From: Symbiodinium microadriaticum
Lineage: Eukaryota; Sar; Dinophyceae; Suessiales; Symbiodiniaceae
Length of the DNA: 64,000 bases
Assembly (NCBI GenBank): GCA_001939145.1
Contig: LSRX01000812.1
Coordinates: 66,628 to 130,627, forward strand
Direction of reading: 5' to 3'
The position numbers and the translations under genes are program-made. Positions 44,660 to 56,900 of this stretch are shown here, in pieces. Under the pieces are notes generated by a model. That model saw nothing but the letters and a program-made list of their open reading frames with translations, was not told the DNA's origin and did not search any database. The first letter of the stretch is position 1; each line of letters starts with the position of its first letter.

Positions 44660-45326
44660 CTGTAAATCGGACACCCCCCCACTAGTTAAGCTTCTAGGCA
44701 CATAGAGCAGGAGGAGGTGGCAAATTGCCGCGACACTGAGTCAATGATTCGTGCGAGCACACTCATGCAAGCACACAGAGTGAGCAATGCGAAATACTCG
44801 AGCATCAAACCGTCCCCTCACCCCGCCCAGCGAATGAATGGGTCAAGCAACCTTTTCCCAGCTGTTGACAAAAGACTGGGACAGGAAGCGAGAGCATGGG
44901 GAATCAATGTACGCCCAGCGACAGAGTGAAAGCAAACAGCCGGAGAGACTGCCAACAAACGAAGAGATTCAACTGTCACAAGGGGTTCACTACATCTTGG
45001 GTTGCTCACGCTGCGCAATGGAAACTGCCAAGGCAAACACAAAGAAAGAGGAATCCACAAGCGCGAAGGAAAAGGCCACAGGACGAGCACAGTCCAAGGA
45101 TGTAGCAATACCGATCTGATACGTGACATTACAGGGCCTAATTGCATCATGCAGAAACCTATTGCCACGACGTGCTCATCGGCTCTGGCATGCTCCCAGA
45201 CTAAGGTTCCTGCTTTCACAACAAACCCATGCCCGCAACTCAATTGCAAACCCCCCAACCACGAAACCGTGGCCCAGCATTCTTGGGGAGAGTGGTAATA
45301 CTGGTGGACTATTACCAGTAGGATGC

Positions 45327-46670
45327 CTAGCAATGGCACCACATCGCTACACAGCTGACACGAAGATCCGGCCGGCCGTCCTCGATGTTGTAGACCCACA
45401 TGGCGATAGAAGACAGGATGAGCGCCATCCACTGCTCCATGGAGAGCGGTTGCGCTGACTTGCCGCCAAAGACCTCAAATTGGCTGAAGAAGCCACCGAG
45501 GTTCCCACATAGGATTGCACCGACGGCGGCCCAAGTGCTGGACATGCGCTTGATGAGCCACATGAGGCAAAGGTTGAAGAAGACATTGAAGAGCAGGTAG
45601 ATGCTAAACCAAGCCCAGGCGGGCTCCGCAGAGCAGGAAGTGATTTTGGGATTCGGGTTCCGGCCCATGAAGCAAGTCCAGGAGTCGGCAAGGTCCCTGC
45701 CGAAGGTGGAGAAGGAGGCCTCGTTGCGGCCGCTGGGCGTGGGCCACGGGATCCAGCATGCCGGGATGAACAAGAGGCCCCACACAACCTGCCAAGCACT
45801 CTGCCAGAAAAAGGCCCAGGCCACATCCAAGTTCACTTGCTTTAGCTTCTTGTGCTTGTACACGTACACGAAGGCATAGGGAATCACGGTGCCAATGAAG
45901 AGCAAATACATCGAGGCTACGGTTCCAAAAGGCACATAAATCGTTCGCCCATCGGCGCCCTTATATGGTGGCAAACCTCGCACTCACTTTTCGGTAGCAT
46001 TGCCAACGGTCCATCTTGCTTTCTGCGGGATTGGCAAGCTTTCATCTTCGAAAATCTCTCTGGCAGTGTCAAGGCCATCACAAACCAGATCGGGTGGCCC
46101 CTGTAGCTCAACCAGCTCACCAACGATGCAAGAGCACAAAATCAGAACCACCCCCGCGTAGTGGACCGCCCTGAATGACATCTTCAGATAGACGAGGGAA
46201 ATAAGCATCACCCAACCAACCACTAGATTATTCAGCGGCGTCTGCAAGACCACTGGGATGTATACTGACGGGGGCGCCGAAAAGGTGGCGTTGATCTGGT
46301 CCAAAAAGCCGATCAGGGCAAACCACTGCTGCGGCACGTGACCCTGCGCTGAAGCAAAGTCGCTGACGGGCGAGAACCACCCGAGTCCCAGTGGCTGAAA
46401 TGCTCGCTTCTCATCTCTCCCCGTCATTCCGAGGAGGCTCTTCGCTTTGTTCAGTAGAAAGAGAAAGCAAAAGCATGCCAAGCAAATGCCCGGAGGCCAG
46501 TAAATGCTCATGAGGATCGTGCTGTAGTGGGCCATGGACTTCTGCACTCGGTATATGAAAATCCGATCCAAGGCTTTCGTGATCACATACGTGATAAACA
46601 CAACGGGGACCAGAAACTTCCGCCGGTAGCGAAGCTTCTCGTCCTCCATGTCAGAGTCCGAACACTCCAT
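45327..46670 (-). pseudogene. CRT-like membrane transporter, copy A2, with nonsense codon
   Basis: Aligns end to end with the A1 gene and is in frame throughout. Cys229 (TGC in A1) is TGA here at 45981-45983, in the long loop before the membrane segment at residue 248. It would remove the C-terminal half. The A1 stop TGA is TGG here, so the second half reads four extra residues to a TAG at 45327. The TAG upstream of the ATG in A1 and A0 is TTG here, so the frame is also open 47 codons further upstream. The ATG at 46668-46670 is still preferred because the acidic leader is conserved. Read-through or an assembly error at one base would restore it, so pseudogene status is probable but not certain. 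Confidence 0.65.
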
Positions 46671-48390
46671 GGGCAAAAGGAAATCCCTTGGCTTGGGCCT
46701 AGACAAGATGCCCTGCCAGCGGGGCCCTTTCTGCTGGGAGCCACGGTGAGCCCAGGAAATGCTTAGTGCGGGAAGTTTCTGCTTTTTTCCCGCTAGGGAC
46801 ACAGCAATCACGACAAGAGCATATTATTGTTCCCAGCCTTAAGCTTAGCAGTGCTATGCAGTACTATCCCCGTATTCCGCGGCAATTTTGCAGTACAAGA
46901 ATTGCGAGGTCCCGGTTCTGAGGTTGCAGGGGTGGAGGCAGCTTCACAACACAATGCAACAGCTCTGGCATGCAACACATAAGGCGTAAGCGGGTCCTAT
47001 ACTGCCAGAGACGCAACACCATGAGGCACAGATCTTCCTGAAAGTGCAGCTAGTGCTCTATCCTATAGTAAAGTTATAGTTAGTGCAGCTTAATCTAGCC
47101 TAGTCCGGTGTAGTCTTAGTATAGTATAGGTATAGAACAATACTGTATAGTATAGTAGTATAGTGGAGTGGAGTATAGCAAAGTACAGCTTTTTTCCATC
47201 TAATATTTTACTGTATAGCAAAAATTAAAATACGATACTGTCCCATACCCTACTGCACCACCCTATGTCGGGCGGCCCTTGATCGAGTTGGATAGACAGA
47301 CTCAACCACATTATAACACCGCAGCGACGATCTTCCCCACTCGTCTCCAACATCTGGGCTTTTGGGTTCCAAAAGGCTAACAGAACGAAGTGTCGCGTGT
47401 TCGGTCGGTACCGTGACAACTTGAGTGTATCGAAAACCCTCCACTGTAGACTTTGCGCAACCACGGAGCAGACAAGCAGCAGCACGACAAGAAGTAGGTA
47501 TTGAGGACATTCCCCGGACTCCTACAAGGTTGTAGATCGGCTTCAGAGCTATCTTTGGGAATCTTTTGGGGGGGTTAACTTCGGTGCGATTCGAATTTGG
47601 TTTTGTGGGGCACGCTGGCACATGTCCTGAGGCTCAATTCAAGCATGAAGACTTTCCGATGGGTAGGACATAAAATGCCTCTAGCCGAGCCTTTCCCGCT
47701 GTCATCCTGAAAAAACAGCTCTAAAGATGATCTGCAACTTCTGCGGAGGTCTGGAAGATGAATCGGACAAGAACCCATCTGCATCCTGAACTTTCTGGCA
47801 CTCCAAGGCCCCCGCCTCAACAAGGCCCTGCAAGCAACTGTCCCATCTGTTGAATGCGCCGGCAACGGTCGCAGCTCAAGCACGAAGGATCTTTCATGTG
47901 TGCAGATGCTCTGAAGAGGTGCTTGGGGAAAGACCCAGGGCGCGCGCTGGCCTCTGCACTGTAATTTGGGCAGAAGCACTTCTTGATGTGCTCGTGCAGT
48001 GGAATGAGATCGCTCGGAAGTAAGGCTTGGGGGAGCTTCTTGAACAGCCGCTTGTTGCGGTCACCTGCGTTAGCCTCTTGCGGCTTCATGTAGGAACATG
48101 ACTAGTGGCTGGGTTCGTGCTAAGGGATTTAACTCAAATTACCATAACAAGGAAACCATGTTATTATTATTATTTTTTACCATAGATCCCTATTATGGTA
48201 ATTTAGTTTAAAAATCCCTTAACAAGAACCCAGGTGACGAGTTGAAGGCTTCTCTGGACATGACTCAGACTCTGACCGGCTACTTCGGCTCCCACTCTGA
48301 GCCCAGGAGCGCAAAGAGCCGAGGCCCCATGAAAACTCGGTGACTCTCTGAAAGGCCGAGGAGGTTTTCCTCCATACCCCATAGTCAGAG
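46671..48390. other. A2 right arm, truncated
   Basis: Matches A0 221-1960 and A1 28133-29850, apart from the MITE at 48108-48233 and deletions after 48250. Similarity ends near 48,390 at a short run of CCCTAAA-like words, which is the right boundary of the tandem array. No gene supported. Confidence 0.6.
48108..48233. mobile_element. 126-bp MITE with long terminal inverted repeats
   Basis: The left arm reads CTGGGTTCGTGCTAAGGGAT and on through AATTACCATAA. The right arm, read on the minus strand, gives CTGGGTTCTTGTTAAGGGAT and on through AATTACCATAA, so the inverted repeats are about 40 bases with few mismatches. GTG flanks both sides (48105-48107 and 48234-48236). A1 (29542-29544) and A0 (1673-1675) have a single GTG with no insert. 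A 3-bp duplication and short size resemble PIF/Harbinger-type MITEs, though the arm sequence is not one I know. There is no coding capacity. Confidence 0.85.
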
Positions 48391-48392
48391 AC

Positions 48393-48435
48393 CCCTAAAC
48401 CCTAAACCTTTAAGCCCTAAACCCTCCATACCCCG
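48393..48435. repeat. Telomere-like words at the array boundary
   Basis: ccctaaaccctaaacc followed by drifted units, exactly where similarity to A0 and A1 stops. Confidence 0.6.
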
Positions 48436-50740
48436 TAAAACTGCAAAAAGATCTGGAGCAACCGATTCCAAAACACTCATGATCTTCTTTTTGCGACCAC
48501 GGCGTCGACTTGCCTGCCCAGTGAGCAGTGCATTTACAGTAGAAGCCCAAAAAGTTGGGCGCCCAACAGCCTCGATCCTTAAGAGAAATGTAGAGGGAAT
48601 CCCAGCACTAATTGTCCTTCATCCGTGTTCCAACTTTTTGGAGGGGTTTGCTATCGAGCTAACAGTGGCCAACAGAGCAGAGAACTGCAGGGAGCAAGAC
48701 AGCCTAGCTGTCGACTCCTCAAGCTCCAGACACCCTTTGGTGCCACCATGGAGCTGTGTACCATGGCGCGCCGGCAGTAAAGAACAATACACAGTTACGA
48801 GGGCTTCAATCAACAGAAGCCGGCGCAGTGTGATCACGGAAAATGTACTCGCTCAATTATATGGCTGAAAGTCATACGCGTGTCGGCAGGGTACAGAATC
48901 TCCGCGTTCCCCAAATGTCCAAAGCAGCCTGTAATCCCCAGGAATGAATGTGCACTTTCTAACAAGCTATCCCCGTGACGAGTCCAGCCATCGAGCTTCG
49001 TCGGTGGCTGCGACATACCTACTACGACTATCGGATAATAGCAACTCAAACTGTGCTAGCAGCTGCTCGCTGCCATCTGCGAGAGTCTGCATAGGACCGC
49101 CGGTCAATGAGCAGATCAGAAGGCATCGTCAAAGTTGGGCAAAAAATCCTCGAGCTTCTCGTAGAAATCTCCTTTTTGCAGACAGCATGACTTAGCGTTC
49201 CGCAGCACCTGTCTGCAGAGATCCGGCAAAAAGGCATTGCACTTGGCCAAAAACAGAGGACCCCAAACCAGAGAATGACACTATCTGCGGGCAAGCCACC
49301 GGAATTCACCTTGTTTTGTCGGACTTGCTCCGCCAAACGGTTGATGTGTGCCTGATGAGCCAAGTTAGATCTGGAAGTCTCAGGCAGGAGAGGGTCCCAA
49401 TCTGAACCACCCGAATGTTAAGAAACCACCAGAACTGGAAGGCTTGGATGGCAACATGCTAGTCGTAATGTCAACTTCATACTTCGAATCCCCCGTGCAA
49501 TTGCAGAATCCAAGCGGCCGGAGCAGACAAAAGTGTAACCAGAATCTTGCTTATACAAATGAAAGCTAAAAGAAGCTGAAAAAACTTTAAGGCTCCTCGG
49601 GTTCTCCGGGGCTCCAAGCAGGGCTGCTAGCACTAAGCTAGACTCATGACACTGATGAGTGCCTCTGATGCTGGATCCAGACTCTTAACATCCTTGTGGG
49701 GGGGGGGTGGAAAGGGGCCTTTCTTAATATGACGAAGTGAATAATATTACGCACTGCACGGTGTCCGCAAAACATAACATCTCATAAGCTTGGCACGCCT
49801 TCTCAGATCCATTGCGACCTCCAAACTCCATGACAACAGGTCTAAGGCATCGGCTAAGTACGTCTCGAACTCCAACCAATCTTGGAAGTCTCCCTCCTTG
49901 CAATCAGCACTCTGCCGCTAGGTCCGTTAGGCACTAGTACACAAGACTGCGCAACGGACTCGCGAGACACACGGCAAAGCATCTTGGCTCATTCTGACAT
50001 ACATTCTGGCCCGCCCTTCAATCCACTTCGAAGCGAGATCGCGAACGGTTCAGAAGTTGACCTTTCCGAACCTCACCGCTGAGACTGATGGCCTGAGACC
50101 GCCCCGCACAAAACGTGCAACACATGCATGGGCTACTGTCAACATTACGAATAACTCCACGACGGCATGGCTGGCTTTACATGATACTTGTCTTGAATCC
50201 TGTGTCACTCGTTCAGAAATCCCTCGTTCCCGTGATACTGTCTAAAGAGACTATAAAACTGCAGCTCACATCATGCCAGCTGTCGCGGATACTCTTTTGC
50301 TTCTCCGGCGAGAAGTGCAAGAACTCTTTGCCAGGCCTGCCCAGAGCAGTTCAAAATCATCTAATACAATATACGACAATACAACGTACTATTCTAGGAT
50401 ATAATATACTTTACTTTAAGAGAATACAATATAACATAATATAACATTCCATCATATTGTACAAGCTTGTATAATATAATATAGGATATACTATACAATA
50501 CTGAAACATAATTTTTCATATGATGATACAATCTAATGTTACCCTAAATTAATAAGATAAGCAAACAAATGTTTTATCGAAAAAATGCAGTAAAAGAAAA
50601 TAAGATAAGATAGGCCGAGCTAACATTAGCGAAGATAATATACTATAGTACTATACAGCTCACTCAATCAAACATCTGCGACCCCTGATTTGCTAAAGTT
50701 GTTCAGTAGCAAAAGGAACAGTCTTAGGAAGTCTTCACGT

Positions 50741-51094
50741 CTATCGCAGATTCCTACGGGTGACAAAGAAGTGTCCTACTGCCATGCACACTTTATTAAG
50801 GCTAGCTTTGAGGTTTTCCAGTTGCCGAGACCCTGTCGCTTCATGAATCTCTGCTCCTATGTCGGTAGGCATCATTTCCGAATTTCTGATCCGCCAGCTG
50901 GGAGCCCCGGAGTGGCAAAAAATTGGCCCGTGCATCAACGCCGTCTGAGAACCGCACTTGAAATACCTCACGACGTCCTCGTCATCGCCACAAGCAATTG
51001 GATGGCCCCAGATATCTTTCTTCTTGAGGAGTTTCTCCTTCACCTGCCAAGCTGAATTTAATACTGCCTGATTCCCTGAGAGAGTTTGCGACAA
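50741..51094 (-). CDS. Possible exon, unknown product
   Basis: A 117-codon open frame with balanced composition (QVKEKLLKKKDIWGHPIACG, SQTALMHGPIFCHSG, SWRIRNSEMMPTDIGAEI). It has no low-complexity bias and no competing frame of similar quality. There is no family match from memory and no assured splice borders, so this is a candidate only. Confidence 0.25.
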   Translation of the reverse strand: MSQTLSGNQAVLNSAWQVKEKLLKKKDIWGHPIACGDDEDVVRYFKCGSQTALMHGPIFCHSGAPSWRIRNSEMMPTDIGAEIHEATGSRQLENLKASLNKVCMAVGHFFVTRRNLR

Positions 51095-51222
51095 TTCTGC
51101 CCCCCGTGCTGCATCAACCTCTTTGACGAAGCTGGCAAGCCTGCCTTGCCCAATTCAGCATCCTGAAGAAACTTGGGGAGATAGTACAGGCACTTCCTGA
51201 GCTGAGCTTGAGCATTGCAAGA

Positions 51223-51342
51223 TGAATATTACTATGATTATTATCATGATAATAATCATAATTATTACTATTACTATTGTCATTATTACCATTATTATTA
51301 GTATCAGTATGAGTATTAGAATTATTATTGTTATTATAAGGT
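51223..51342. repeat. ATT/ATC microsatellite
   Basis: Interrupted trinucleotide run (attattatc and variants). Open frames across it are Ile- or Asn-rich and are rejected. Confidence 0.8.
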
Positions 51343-51499
51343 ATGAAGCCACCGCAGCCGCTCGGACTCCGAGGCACTGACAAGGCCTAAGCTGGGGGGC
51401 CTTCGAGCCCGAACTGACGGGTTCAAGACGAGTGGCAGTGTAAAGACCGGGTTGCAGTTGAACCATGAAAAGATCCACTCCCGCTTGCAGTCTTTAAAG

Positions 51500-51832
51500 T
51501 CACCTCAGACAGCTCAGGGATGGCGGGATGGACCGGCGATTGCGATTTTTAGCTCTACCCGTCTCCGTGTTTATTTCAGGCACTTCCTGTGCAGTGCATC
51601 GCAAGGCAGGCCATGCGTCTCCGCGTATGGGGACGACACGACATTTCAGCCGCATGGGGACTTTCTGTTCCCGGCCGAAGGTCTGAGAATTTTTCTGGGT
51701 GGCCTCTCCTGACTTAAAGGTCTGGAGAACACTGCGCTTCGCTTCAGACTGGCGGCCTTCAATGACGTCCGGGCTGTCCTCCTTGAGCAAGGGGTACAGC
51801 GCCCGGAGGGAGAGGACCTGTCGCGACAGCAT
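51500..51832 (-). CDS. Possible exon, unknown product
   Basis: A 110-codon frame with soluble-protein composition (SLRALYPLLKEDSPDVIEG, SEAKRSVLQTFKSGEATQ). No domain recognised. Without splice evidence this is only a coding candidate, on the same strand as the other candidates in this region. Confidence 0.22.
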   Translation of the reverse strand: MLSRQVLSLRALYPLLKEDSPDVIEGRQSEAKRSVLQTFKSGEATQKNSQTFGREQKVPMRLKCRVVPIRGDAWPALRCTAQEVPEINTETGRAKNRNRRSIPPSLSCLR

Positions 51833-53283
51833 GGAGCTTGTCCAGTCTAGGCGCCAACAGGCCTCGATTTCCGATGCAGTTGAAAAAGTCTTTCAAACGT
51901 CTCATGGCATGCACTTGCTGCTTCTTGGCGCCACGGCGCCAGCATGAGGCAGCTCAAGGCATGAGGATTAGATCAGGTGTCGGGCACCAAAGCAGAAGAC
52001 TTCTTGCGGATCTCAACCGACAGTGGAGACCCATAGACCCAGTCCCAGTGCAACGGGGTCCCCGGCCCAGACCAAGCAGCTCAGAGCCTGGGAGTCACGG
52101 CTCCAATTCTGTTGGAGGTTCATGGGACTTAGTAATACATATTATAACTACCTTACAATTAAGGTACTACCAGTACCCTTATTAGGGTTTTATCCACTTA
52201 ACTACACACATCTTCATGAGTGCAGTTACCTTCTTTATGGCTGCTCAAGGTGGCCGAGAGCAAGGAGAGGCCCGCACGTAAGTGACCAGCATCAGGAGGA
52301 CCTTCTGCCACAGCGGGGCGCCCCTGAGCACGAGGCCTCGCGCGTCGCCCGTCCACTTAGATCTCGTGCTATATCGGCTACAGCATGCGGTTATATCACT
52401 GTGTTTCTGTTCGGAGTGTCGGATAGTGTGGTTTTGGCTAGTGTCCCTCTTGTCTGCGTGTGCAGATCTGCGCAGATCCGCCACGCCTCTCTCATGAACG
52501 AGCTGCACAATGAGGCTGCCCGTCTCGTGGAATGGTCTGCATGACTTCATGGTCGGAGGACCCCATGAGCGGGCCCGGTACAAAAGCCGGTTCGTAACAA
52601 TCCTAATAAAACCGCGTTGTTTGAGCAGACAGTTCCCCGGCCTGCACGAAAAACCCAGGTCATGGCGCAGGTGCCGATTAGCGCTAGGGGCACACACCCC
52701 CAGACCATCCACCTTGGCCGTGGCACAGCCAGCACATGCGAACCTATGTAAAGCACGTAAGATGTATCTGCGCATATGTGGATATCATGCTAATTATCAG
52801 AATATGTTGGAGTCATTTCCAGCGACTTTGGATACATAGTGGATTGCACCTTCATCGCCTCTCTACACAGAGCGATCTGAATCAGGCAAGGGCTTTGACA
52901 TTCTTAGAAATTGAACCAGTCCGAACCGGAGCTGCCTGCATCCGAGGGAAGGAGACCCGTGTGGTTGTAACGGCAATGTGCTCCGAACAAAACATGGCAT
53001 CGGCTCGTAGCTTGATCGTTTTGCTGGGTCCCCCACACGCTTCGGTCCAACTTGTGGGTGCTGTGGAAGGCAACCTGGCGGTGAACGGCTGCATGTCAGA
53101 TTGCAGTGTGTGTGCATGTGTGCGCATGTCGGTGTTGGTGCTGGTGCTGTTGATGTTGCTGTCTGTTGGTGTGGTTGCTGTTGCCGCTGCTTGTGCTGGT
53201 GGTGGCGGCGGCGGCGACGGTGGCGGCGTTGGTGGGGTGTGTGGGTGTGTATGCGCGGGTGAGTGTGCGCGTGCGTACGCGAG

Positions 53284-53710
53284 TGCATACATACATTGAC
53301 ATGTGTACATGCAAACCCACCTACCTACCTGCCTACGTACCTGTATACATACGTACACATACACATACACATACCTGCATACATGCATACATACATACAT
53401 ACATACATACATACGTACATACACATACACATACACATGGAGATGCACATATGCATATACATACACATATACATACATATGCATATACATACACACATGC
53501 ATACACATACACATACATATATACATACACATGCATACATACATCCATCCACACATGCATGCATGCATGCATGCATGCATGCATGCAAACATTAACATTA
53601 ACATACATACCTACATACATACATACATACTTACTTACTTACTTACTTACTTGCTTACTTACATACTTACATACTTACATACTTACTTACTTACTTACTT
53701 ACGTACTTAC
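53284..53710. repeat. Large TACA/TGCA/TTAC compound microsatellite
   Basis: About 430 bases of tetranucleotide-type repeats: (cata)n, then (gcat)n at 53554-53586, then (ttac)n up to 53710. Tyr/Thr- or Cys/Met-rich frames on both strands come from the repeat and are rejected. Its right edge coincides with a possible splice donor on the minus strand. Confidence 0.9.
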
Positions 53711-53950
53711 TCCCGAATAATTTGATATAGATTTGCAGATGGATCGATGGAGCGGCAGGCAAAGCTCTCCACATGTCCGATGCCCAGCACAACAGGCCCG
53801 AAGCTAAAGCAAGACGACGAGCTGGATCGGCTGATTGTACCCGAAGGTGCATGAAGCGGCTGTACATGAAGAAGAACACCGCCCAGGCCACCAGGTACGC
53901 ACCTCGCCGTGTGAGCTTTCGGTTCGAGAGGCTGCGTGGTGCCGCACCGA
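53711..53950 (-). CDS. Possible membrane-protein exon
   Basis: Bounded on the minus strand by AACACAAAG at the 5' side (acceptor at 53951-53952) and GGGA/GTAAGTACG at the 3' side, a near-ideal donor. The frame reads GAYLVAWAVFFFMYSRFMHL, a membrane-type segment, followed by DPARRLALASGLLCWASDMW, a second hydrophobic stretch. Product unknown. The splice sites make it the best exon candidate in this part of the window, but no neighbouring exon can be joined with confidence. Confidence 0.35.
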
Positions 53951-56900
53951 CTTTGTGTTTCTCTTATTTCCCCTGCTTCCCCGTCATCTCGTCCATCACG
54001 TATATAATCTGTATGTTTCAAGCAACTCCAGATGCTCCAAGCTCCAATGAAAGTGACAAACGAATCACCGAACCGATTGACCATGCCGGTCCGTAAACCA
54101 AGAAACGGTACGGCTTGGGGCTTGGGGCCTCCTGGTCCTAGTTGGGTTTTTGCACTGCAGCAAGACATATGATACAGTATACAGGTGATGTGACAAATGT
54201 CCTGATGACGGCCGTCTATATCTACAGCTACAGTACCCAGCTGTCTTGCTGCCCCTGACGATGTTCTTCCCTTGAGATGCTTATTCTTCTACTCCCGCTC
54301 TTGGTGCTGCTGATCTGCTGCTTCCCTTGCTCCCCCCTTTGGGCGGCAAACTCATGCCGGCCCCTAGCTGTTGTCATGATGGTCACTGTCAAGCTGATTC
54401 TGATCTTGGACTTCACCAGCAGCTGGCACCCTTAGTAGCCTTAGTAGTCTGTTGATGACCATGAGAGGTTAATCAGTTGTTGATCTCGCTCGTTCGGCAC
54501 TCAGCGGCCCAACAAACTGCCTGTGCCTTGCGCACAGCTTCACACAACACGTGCCGCGCTACGTCGCCACAGCAAGACGCAGAGTACCCCCGGCACGAGA
54601 TACTGGTATGCCTGTAGCACTTCGCGAGAGTCTGCAACCGGAACAGACAATGACAAATTCTCATGCTCAACAGATACCTGCATCTTAAGTGCGAAATACT
54701 CACAGTTCCACAGACTCAGACAGACTTCAGAAGCTGTCTAAAGAGTTTTCGATGCTGAGTCAGGAGCTCTCGGTCGAACCTCGGTTAAAGCAGCGCTGCA
54801 GCCAGACGCTGGCATCTTCAAGTGCGCTTTTGATGAAGCTTTGAGGCTGCGGCTGTTTGTTGAAACGAAGAAGAAGGTGAAGAAGACCCTGAGAGAGGGA
54901 CACGAAAGGCTCGAACTCGAACCGTCTGTGCAAGAACGAGACGCTGAGCTCCAGGCGACAAGGGATTCAGTATCAGGTTGCTGTAGTCCCATGGCAAACC
55001 TATCCTTGGTCCGCAAGTCCATGCACTATGGTCACCATGGGGGGAACAAGCGATTGGAAGGCACATCAAAGGTGTAAAGAGTTTGCATCTTCTGTGTTTT
55101 ACTATGTCCTATGGCTCAAAACAGTAGGACTTCTTATTGCAATGCCTGGGCTAGCGGATGCCTCGCTGTCCTCGCCGAGAAGCGGCCCTGACCATGCCTC
55201 CAGCAATTTTTTCGTCTACGCGACGTCTCCACCACACCGCGGGCAGATGTCAGCTCTCCGAAGCAGAAGCCAGTCACAGCCTGGTCCCCTCGAAGAAAAA
55301 GCACGCCTCACCGGCGATTGCGTGCCAAGCATCTGCCCGGCGACCATGCCGTTCTCTGCGTTTCTTCGCTCATACCTTCGGTAGCCAGAGCTTTCGAGGC
55401 GATCACAAAGGGCTGTGGAGTCCAAGCATCTTCTCAAACCTTGAACTCCACATAAGCCCCTCCTAAACAAACTTTGCTGCGAGTCTTCGCAAAAAGCCTC
55501 AGACAACCCTTGACTTGGGAAATGAGTCCCTTTCTAAGCCCGAGCCGAGCATCTTGTCCACGTTGTCCGGTGACCACGGTAAGAGCGCCTCCATTTAGGG
55601 ACCATTTCAGGCGTGTTTCGGCGCTCGCACTCGGACAACCCAGGCGAGGCATATGGTCTTGAGTCGGCAAGGTGAGACCAACTGAAGAGAGGGAGGACTA
55701 ACCGCAGAACAAGATCCCCTAACCAATGCAACCTGCCAAGAGATCGTGCGCAATCCTCCCTTGACCCAACGTTCTGTATGAAAGCAGATGCCCAGTTCAG
55801 GACTCTAGTCATGATCGAGAGCGCCATCACAGGTCGAGAGCGTTTAGGGCTTTGGGTTTACGCTCTCGAAACACGACTTTTGGGTTTTTGCGGTGTAAGG
55901 CTAAGGCCTTGCTTACTACGGGCCTACGATGTAGGAAAAAGGCCGCAGATCAAGCAGCCGCCTTGCAACTTGACCCGGCATGACCTGTGTCAAAAAAAAT
56001 GCCAACTCATCTGAAACAAGCATTTCCCACCCTGAACCCTGTGACCCCGAAACCCCAAACCCTGAAACCCCGTTTGCAATGTGGACATGTGGACGAGCAC
56101 TCGGCCTTCAGAAGGAACAAGAGCTTCTCTGGCAAGCATTTCCAGACGTAGATAATCTGCAGCCAGGATTTCGACTTTAGGGCATCTTGGGCCTGTGGAA
56201 ATTGCCCGCAAGTCTCCGAGAGGGGGCTGTGGTTTAGGCCTACGAAAAATTCCTATCTGCCAGTTTCCTGTTGCCTGAGTCTAAGCACCCGGAATAGGAT
56301 CTGTGCCTTTCGGCCCGGTAAACACCCAGCTTGTATACTAGACTCGCGCTGCCTTGGCGACGAGGTTGGCTTGCAGGAAAGGGACAATGTTCCCCTGGAG
56401 GTAACCCATCCTGCAGCAAAAAGGCGTAGCAGGGTGCGGGTGCTGCCCAGCGATTTTCCGGGCCAATTTTCTGGCCAAGGCTCAGGGGGTTCACAAAAAG
56501 CTGGCCAGGAATCAGCATCATGAACCTAGGCTCCCCCCCCGCGGTTCGCTTCTCATCTCAAGGACTTCGCGTCACCGCCAAGATGCAAGGTGTGTCCGAC
56601 CGTGGACTCCAAACCAACGGTCGTAGTCCTGATGTGGCGCAGCAAGTCTTGACAAGACTATCTGCCCGAGGTTCATCCACTGTGCTGCACCAGAAGCTGC
56701 ACACGAATCCAAGCCGAAGCCCCACTGGACCGAAGTGTGGAAGCCAAGGCTCGACAACTCCTTGAAGAACATCCCGACACCCTCTGCGGCCACCTCCTGC
56801 GAAGGCTTTCGGCGTGAACTGCCGGACAGAAAACGCCCAAGTGTTCACTCCGCCATGCCTCTCGGCAGGTACATCGTAGCACGAACCCACGGTGACAACT

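Larger units (their letters stand above)
48436..53283. other. Single-copy region, no gene recognised
   Basis: Outside the tandem array. It contains an AT-rich stretch at about 50,380-50,690, an ATT microsatellite and a few possible minus-strand exons listed separately. Nothing else has a recognisable product. Confidence 0.4.

Noticed and set aside
53166..53725. Tyr/Thr/His-rich and Cys/Met-rich frames
   Set aside because: Six-frame translation of the tetranucleotide microsatellite.
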